Below are positions 6,262 through 10,718 of a stretch of DNA of 10,718 bases, piece after piece. The stretch is from Promethearchaeota archaeon. Its GTDB lineage: Archaea > Asgardarchaeota > Lokiarchaeia > Sigynarchaeales > MK-D1. The notes beneath the pieces are model-generated. The model made no database searches, had not been told where the DNA came from, and worked only from the letters and a program-made list of their open reading frames with translations. Location: contig JAEOTN010000070.1 in NCBI GenBank assembly GCA_016839865.1, positions 1 through 10,718 on the forward strand, in the 5' to 3' direction. Made by a program: the position numbers and the translations under genes. Each line of letters opens with the position of its first letter. The first letter of the stretch is position 1.

Positions 6262-6272
6262 GATATAATTTT
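6262..6272 (-). promoter_or_regulatory. TATA box of the seven-helix membrane protein gene
   Basis: On the minus strand this reads AAAATTATATC, centred about 42 nt before the ATG at 6225. Good AT-rich TATA match with the spacing seen for neighbouring genes. Confidence 0.45.
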
Positions 6273-6308
6273 GGTTAATTATTTATCTTAACGTAATTCT
6301 CGCTAAGC

Positions 6309-6334
6309 AAAAAGGGATAGAAAAAATGAAAAAA
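6309..6334 (-). terminator. U-tract terminator after the longin-like/winged-helix gene
   Basis: Starting about 11 nt past the stop of the longin-like gene, the minus strand carries three T-runs of 6, 6 and 5 bases separated by a few bases, with no hairpin. This is the pattern of archaeal U-rich terminators and would end the two-gene surface-protein operon. Confidence 0.55.
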
Positions 6335-6345
6335 GAAGTAATTAA

Positions 6346-7425
6346 TTATCTAGTTTTGTAATAGTCTTCCAAAATTGCGAGATGCTCCATTAAGACCATT
6401 TCATTTTTGACTTTATCGTTGTAATCTTGTCGGATCGTGTTAATGATGTATTCAGGGAATATCTTTTTTATACAAATATCTGATTTCAATGCATAGTACT
6501 CATTCCCTGCAGGATCTTGCATTACGGATAGGAAATTACCGTCCCATAACCGTTTCAGAACCATTTCGAGATCTTCAACACCTTTTTTCTGAAGTTTTTC
6601 CAAGTCATCTCTGGTAACTACTGCCTGTCGCATGAGTTTGATGGCTTCATATACTTGAGGATCCAATAAAGTTTCTACCATTATTAGATTATCCTCTTCA
6701 TTCGGTGTATAAGAAGCGAAATAGGTTCTGCATTCGGTGATATAATCATCGTTTAACTCAACAGGCAATCCTCGAGGTATGGGATTTTTCACAATATTTA
6801 CTGCCGGTTGACGATAAATCAGTATATCCCCGCTAAGAAAGAGTGTTTCTACAGCTAACTGTTTAACTGAAATCTGCTTTACAATCCCTATTTTCACAAA
6901 ACTTGAGACTACGCTTTCCAAATCGACGAATCCAGTTTTATATAAGTCTTTCAACCAAACTGCAACTTCAGATCGTGCTACTGAGCCTTCCTCGCGAAGC
7001 CTTTGAATAACTGCTCGTTTCGTTTCATCAAAATACAACATCATTAGACGCTGTTCTTCATCTAATTTGGGGTAAATTGATACACGTTGGAATAACGAGG
7101 GTAAAATTTGACGATAGGCTTCACCTTCCATGTTTTGCACGATGATGCGACATATATCCGCAAGCCCATCTTCAAATGTATCTGGATCTTCATCAACCGT
7201 CAACACGAGGATTACATAAAGACTATGGTCAGGTCCACTGAAATAGCTTGCAATTGTTGATGCACCAGCCATAAGTGATATCATTCCGGCTTCTTGGTTG
7301 TATTCATGCGTACTGTATACTTGCATTAATGTTTTATCAGTCACTAATAGTTCTTCAGGATACTTAGCTAGTGTTTCTGCTCCTATCCGTTCATCCCATC
7401 TCATTAAAACTAAACCAATAGGCAT
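6346..7425 (-). CDS. Longin-like domain protein with winged-helix C-terminal repeats
   Basis: The 359-residue soluble protein has no signal peptide or membrane helix. Residues 1-110 have a longin/roadblock-like pattern: GLVLMRWDERIGAETLAKYP (4-23), a strand pair AGMISLMAG...SYFSGPDHSLYVILVLTVDED, then a long helix FEDGLADICRIIVQNM. Next come two helix-rich parts of winged-helix character, at about 134-208 (KRAVIQRLREEG...LKDLYKTGFVDLESVVSSFVKIGIVKQI) and 252-318 (LLDPQVYEAIKLM...LEKLQKKGVEDLEMVLKRLWDGNFLSV), and a helical C-terminus. Similar proteins are, as I recall, common and uncharacterised in Asgard archaea. The ATG overlaps the stop of the surface-protein gene by one base (TAATG) and is preceded by the strong GGAGGAGGT, so the two are translationally coupled. 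A cytosolic partner of that membrane protein, perhaps linking it to small GTPases as longin proteins do elsewhere, is inference. DNA binding through the winged helices is the alternative. Confidence 0.82.
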   Translation of the reverse strand: MPIGLVLMRWDERIGAETLAKYPEELLVTDKTLMQVYSTHEYNQEAGMISLMAGASTIASYFSGPDHSLYVILVLTVDEDPDTFEDGLADICRIIVQNMEGEAYRQILPSLFQRVSIYPKLDEEQRLMMLYFDETKRAVIQRLREEGSVARSEVAVWLKDLYKTGFVDLESVVSSFVKIGIVKQISVKQLAVETLFLSGDILIYRQPAVNIVKNPIPRGLPVELNDDYITECRTYFASYTPNEEDNLIMVETLLDPQVYEAIKLMRQAVVTRDDLEKLQKKGVEDLEMVLKRLWDGNFLSVMQDPAGNEYYALKSDICIKKIFPEYIINTIRQDYNDKVKNEMVLMEHLAILEDYYKTR

Positions 7426-10400
7426 TATTCAAGACCTCCTCCTTGTTCTTCTAGCTCTGAATATGAGCTAGGTTCTTTTGATTTCCCTTTCCCTTTCCCA
7501 GGTTTTTTCCCTTTAAGAGATAAACCAAGCGAAGAATAAGCACCTTCAGCATCATCAGCAAGAACTTCATCTAAGGAACGTGTAATCTTAGATTGGCTAA
7601 ACCGGGATTTCTTTTTAATGGATTTCCTTGTAACATTAATTTGCTTGATCACCAACGGGATACGAGCGTACTGAATACCCTTCGTAATTCCAAAAACACC
7701 CAATGCAATAACTGCAACTCCTCCTCCAATTATCCAGTAAATCAATGGAACATTGAATGGTCCTAAGGGAGGACGAATTTGAATAGTTAATGGAATCGGA
7801 TCAATTGTATAGTTTTGGTTAACATTAACATTGATTTCTGCTTCAAATATCACATCTCGTGCTAATGTATTGTAGGCTTCTGTATCTACCTCATGATAAT
7901 AAACACCCGTATTACCAACTTCATCCATCGTAAGAGTTTGTCCATCATAAGTGATTGTGACGGTTGCGCCTGAAATTACTGTGCTATACACCGGATCATT
8001 TAGTTGTATGGTAATATTGATTACATCACCTTTTGGTGCAGTAAACACATCTCCCGTGATATCGGTTTCCAACTCAATTTGTATTTTTTCTACAGTAAGA
8101 GTGATCGCAGATTGTCGCTCAATGTAATTATCTGCCCCGATGTGTATTACAAAGCTATATACACCCACATCCAGAATAGATGTATCAAAACCTACAAGTT
8201 CATATACTCCAGCCGTTGCTGTTTCAATTAAGCTACCATATCGTATATCAGATGCGTTTGCATTGTTCTGCAATTCCCAGTCCAATGTATCTGCACCAGA
8301 GATTCCAACTCCGGATGTTGTATAAGCGAAGGTATAGGTATGTGAGGTGGTTACATTGATATAAAACGCATCTTGTAAGAATATTGTTCCGTTCAACTCT
8401 GTTTGAATGTCTCTAATTTTTAATGAAAATTCAGCAGTAGGAGTCGAATAATCATCTTTCTCACCTTGTAAGTTCAAAATATAAGTGCCGGTACTTCCAA
8501 ATACTGTTGAACTGATATTCAAATCATAATAGTTTCCATTAGGTGTCAAGCTTCCGAAAATTGAGGGATTATTGGCAACTGTATAGGTAACTGCACCATC
8601 AGTTATTAGTTGGTTGTTATATGTGTCGTTTAATTGCACACTCAGTGTAACATATTCTTGCCAATCCACATCCTTGCTACTTTCCGTTGCGAGAATTTCT
8701 AAGGGAACTGGTTGTAACGTGAGTAGAGTTGTGTTTAGAATAGGTGTATATCCAGGTCGGGTTGCTGATACATAAATATTTAGGGCTGTGTCGGCAGGTA
8801 ATCCGAGGGATTGTGAATCAATATTAACTGTATAATAACCTGCTGGGCCATTGGGACTTAATCCAATATCATCTGCATAACCAGGAATAGTATATGTAAC
8901 AGAAGCTCCTGATATAGGATAACTTGAACCATCATACTCATAGAAATAATAGACGTCAATATCAAAGTCATCACCCCATGTATAAGAATCAAGAGTTAGT
9001 CCTGATTCCATTAGCAAAGATGTAGAGAATGGTTGAACACTAACATTAACCAAAAGATTCGTATAGCTTTCTAAAGGTGTAGTGTAATTGTCCTCGAAAA
9101 TAGATGCTACCTTAATTTGACGCAATGTACCCAAGAATGTAACTTCAAATGTGTAATTGTTTACAGCAGTTGATTGATTAAGCCAATAGAAGGATGCAAG
9201 TCCAAACTCATCTGAATATATATCGCCAATTAAGTCCAATGTCCCAGAACTATTGTAGTACATCGTTACACTTGCTCCTATTATAGGTTCAGGACTGCTT
9301 CCAGAGCTCTGCAAGTTCAAATCAAGTCGTGTTAGTCCTAGATCATTAATAACTATTGAACGAGATGAGTCCAAAGGAGTGATATCCACAGTTTTTAGCT
9401 CGATTGGGGATTTTCCGAAATCCTCGTAGGTAACATTGATTGTATAGTCGGATTCTTTCAATCGATCAAAGAAAATTTCTCCATTTACATCCGTCAGCAA
9501 ACTTTGTGGTCCTGGGTTATCCCAAGTACCTGGATCTGACGCATTTGTCAATGTGATATTTATTCCAGGAGCGTTTTGCCCATCATGATCTAAACAAGTG
9601 ATATCTAAATTGAAAAATAGATTCTCAGGTGTTCCAGTAGTAACAGTAAGAGGATTCATCAATCCATTATATAGCCCATCCACATAAGATAATGCCCCAA
9701 TATAATCATCAATAGAACCGATATCATCATCTAGGAACTCCCAAAATGTCATAGTTATTGTGTAATCGGGAGGATGCGGACCTTCATTGTTATCTAGATT
9801 CGTTTCATTCCCAGGTACAATATTTACCAAACTAGGACTCCCTGGAATATGGAAATTCGTCCAATTCATTTCATCCAATGTAATGTAATCGCTACCATTT
9901 TCCAATCCAGTTAGAAATAAGCCTATTGTTGTCAATCGATTACCCCCGTCAAAATCCCGAATCATGGTATAATTTTGGGAGGTGATTTGATTTGTCAATC
10001 CGAAGGTTCGTTGGTTATCATAGAGAAGTTCGTCAAAATTGGTTGCTGTATAATACGTATTTATTGCTGAAAATGACGAATTGTCTGGACTGGTATGGTA
10101 TAAGTCCCAGAAGAAGGTTCGTTCACATTTCCACATATTTAAATTCTCATAAAAAGTCACAACATCAGTAACTTCCAAATCCTGACTTTCCGACCAAGTT
10201 AACTCATATTGTGCATATACAGGACCAGATTCAACTTGTAAAATATTATCAATATCAGTTTGGGGTGTTGTAGATATAGTCAAGTTCGTTATAGCATTGG
10301 TGGTATCTGTAAGGGGACGTAACACATTGTCAGTAGAAAATCTTAAAGTAAAAGCCCAAGATCCCCCACGTTCTTCACAAAATACGATAAATGAATGCCA

Positions 10401-10718
10401 TCCTTGAGTCATGGTAAATGGCCCACTAGCCCATCGGTCATTGCTACCAAGACCTTGTAAAGTATGATGATACATAAGATATGGATATTGGTGGTCCATG
10501 ATCACCCCGAGTCCGTCATCCGCTGCACCTTTTAAGTAAATATTAGATAAATCACTAGGCGCATACACGTATACCATAGCGTATGCAGTTCTGTCATCAC
10601 CACCGTATATTGAATTAAAATCAATTATGTAGTCAGTATCACTGTGTAATTGCCATTGTCGGGAAGGATCTAATCCATAACTAGCATTACCCCCAGTAGC
10701 ATAATCTCCTTCTACATA
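7425..10718 (-). CDS. Large Ig-like, C-terminally anchored surface protein (5' end cut by window)
   Basis: The frame stays open to the right edge, so at least 1,097 residues are present and the start and signal peptide lie outside; the Met at 10577 (visible residue 48) is internal. Numbering from the edge: about 22-130 is a beta-rich domain (DTDYIIDF...ADDGLGVIMDH...GWHSFIVFCEERGGSWAFTLRF) resembling PA14-like lectin domains; about 165-350 is a further beta-sandwich (SGPVYAQYELTW); about 370-540 holds two carboxypeptidase-regulatory-like folds (DVNGEIFFDRLKESDYTINVTY); about 560-985 holds four Ig-like repeats of about 105 residues. A single helix follows at 992-1013 (LIYWIIGGGVAVIALGVFGI), then an 84-residue basic cytosolic tail ending in a Lys/Gly-rich stretch and an acidic end. 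About 23 N-x-S/T sequons lie in the ectodomain, pointing to heavy N-glycosylation. Likely an adhesion, S-layer-associated or glycan-binding protein; the ligand is unknown. It is coupled to the downstream longin-like gene. Confidence 0.88.
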   Translation of the reverse strand, partial: YVEGDYATGGNASYGLDPSRQWQLHSDTDYIIDFNSIYGGDDRTAYAMVYVYAPSDLSNIYLKGAADDGLGVIMDHQYPYLMYHHTLQGLGSNDRWASGPFTMTQGWHSFIVFCEERGGSWAFTLRFSTDNVLRPLTDTTNAITNLTISTTPQTDIDNILQVESGPVYAQYELTWSESQDLEVTDVVTFYENLNMWKCERTFFWDLYHTSPDNSSFSAINTYYTATNFDELLYDNQRTFGLTNQITSQNYTMIRDFDGGNRLTTIGLFLTGLENGSDYITLDEMNWTNFHIPGSPSLVNIVPGNETNLDNNEGPHPPDYTITMTFWEFLDDDIGSIDDYIGALSYVDGLYNGLMNPLTVTTGTPENLFFNLDITCLDHDGQNAPGINITLTNASDPGTWDNPGPQSLLTDVNGEIFFDRLKESDYTINVTYEDFGKSPIELKTVDITPLDSSRSIVINDLGLTRLDLNLQSSGSSPEPIIGASVTMYYNSSGTLDLIGDIYSDEFGLASFYWLNQSTAVNNYTFEVTFLGTLRQIKVASIFEDNYTTPLESYTNLLVNVSVQPFSTSLLMESGLTLDSYTWGDDFDIDVYYFYEYDGSSYPISGASVTYTIPGYADDIGLSPNGPAGYYTVNIDSQSLGLPADTALNIYVSATRPGYTPILNTTLLTLQPVPLEILATESSKDVDWQEYVTLSVQLNDTYNNQLITDGAVTYTVANNPSIFGSLTPNGNYYDLNISSTVFGSTGTYILNLQGEKDDYSTPTAEFSLKIRDIQTELNGTIFLQDAFYINVTTSHTYTFAYTTSGVGISGADTLDWELQNNANASDIRYGSLIETATAGVYELVGFDTSILDVGVYSFVIHIGADNYIERQSAITLTVEKIQIELETDITGDVFTAPKGDVINITIQLNDPVYSTVISGATVTITYDGQTLTMDEVGNTGVYYHEVDTEAYNTLARDVIFEAEINVNVNQNYTIDPIPLTIQIRPPLGPFNVPLIYWIIGGGVAVIALGVFGITKGIQYARIPLVIKQINVTRKSIKKKSRFSQSKITRSLDEVLADDAEGAYSSLGLSLKGKKPGKGKGKSKEPSSYSELEEQGGGLE
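7434..7442 (-). promoter_or_regulatory. Strong internal Shine-Dalgarno within the surface-protein gene
   Basis: The minus strand reads GGAGGAGGT, 8 nt before the ATG at 7425. It lies within three Gly codons near the end of the upstream gene. It is the only strong Shine-Dalgarno I saw in the window, and it serves the only gene that clearly sits inside an operon. Confidence 0.8.

Noticed and set aside
8004..8325. Plus-strand reading frames opposite the surface protein
   Set aside because: They are antisense shadows within a long continuous coding frame of Ig-like repeats.
10575..10577. ATG at 10577 as the start of the large surface protein
   Set aside because: The frame has no stop between 10578 and the right edge, the 47 upstream codons continue the same beta-rich sequence, and no signal peptide follows this Met.
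1..10718. CRISPR array, transposon ends, rRNA or tRNA genes
   Set aside because: I saw no regularly spaced direct repeats, no transposase or terminal inverted repeats, and no tRNA- or rRNA-like sequence.

Overview
The window looks like a piece of an Asgard archaeal chromosome (Lokiarchaeia/Heimdallarchaeia-like; the exact lineage cannot be told from this sequence). Reasons: an archaeal tRNA-splicing endonuclease (EndA), AT-rich DNA with TATA-box-like elements about 27-42 nt before start codons, U-tract terminators, a Ras/Arf-like small GTPase fused to an N-terminal longin-like domain, a second longin-like/winged-helix protein, and a large multi-sequon Ig-like surface protein with one C-terminal membrane anchor. 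This mix of eukaryote-like trafficking modules and archaeal housekeeping genes is typical of Asgard genomes.

Layout. 1-606 (minus, cut by the left edge): longin-like domain + small GTPase. 607-741: divergent promoter region. 742-3060 (plus): purD, glycinamide ribonucleotide synthetase, interrupted in frame by a 339-residue intein carrying a LAGLIDADG endonuclease. 3067-3756 (minus, convergent with purD): Cys-rich putative zinc protein with two membrane segments. 3861-4223 (plus, divergent from it): small double zinc-ribbon protein. 4227-4781 (minus): endA. 4811-5365 (minus): class I SAM methyltransferase. 5443-6225 (minus): seven-helix membrane protein of unknown family. 6346-7425 and 7425-10718 (minus): a translationally coupled pair, a giant Ig-like surface protein (cut by the right edge) followed by a cytosolic longin-like/winged-helix protein.

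How it fits together. purD (purine synthesis) and endA (tRNA intron removal) are housekeeping genes that appear unlinked to their neighbours. The most suggestive unit is the last one: a glycosylatable, membrane-anchored ectodomain protein whose stop codon overlaps the start of a cytosolic longin-like protein, with the ribosome binding site embedded in the last codons of the surface protein. Together with the longin-GTPase at the other end of the window, this suggests cell-surface or membrane-dynamics functions, though any signalling link is inference. The most clear-cut special element is the PurD intein, placed exactly in the conserved GPN/TGGMG ATP-grasp motif.

There is no gene-free stretch longer than 300 bases. 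I saw no rRNA, tRNA, CRISPR array or insertion sequence.
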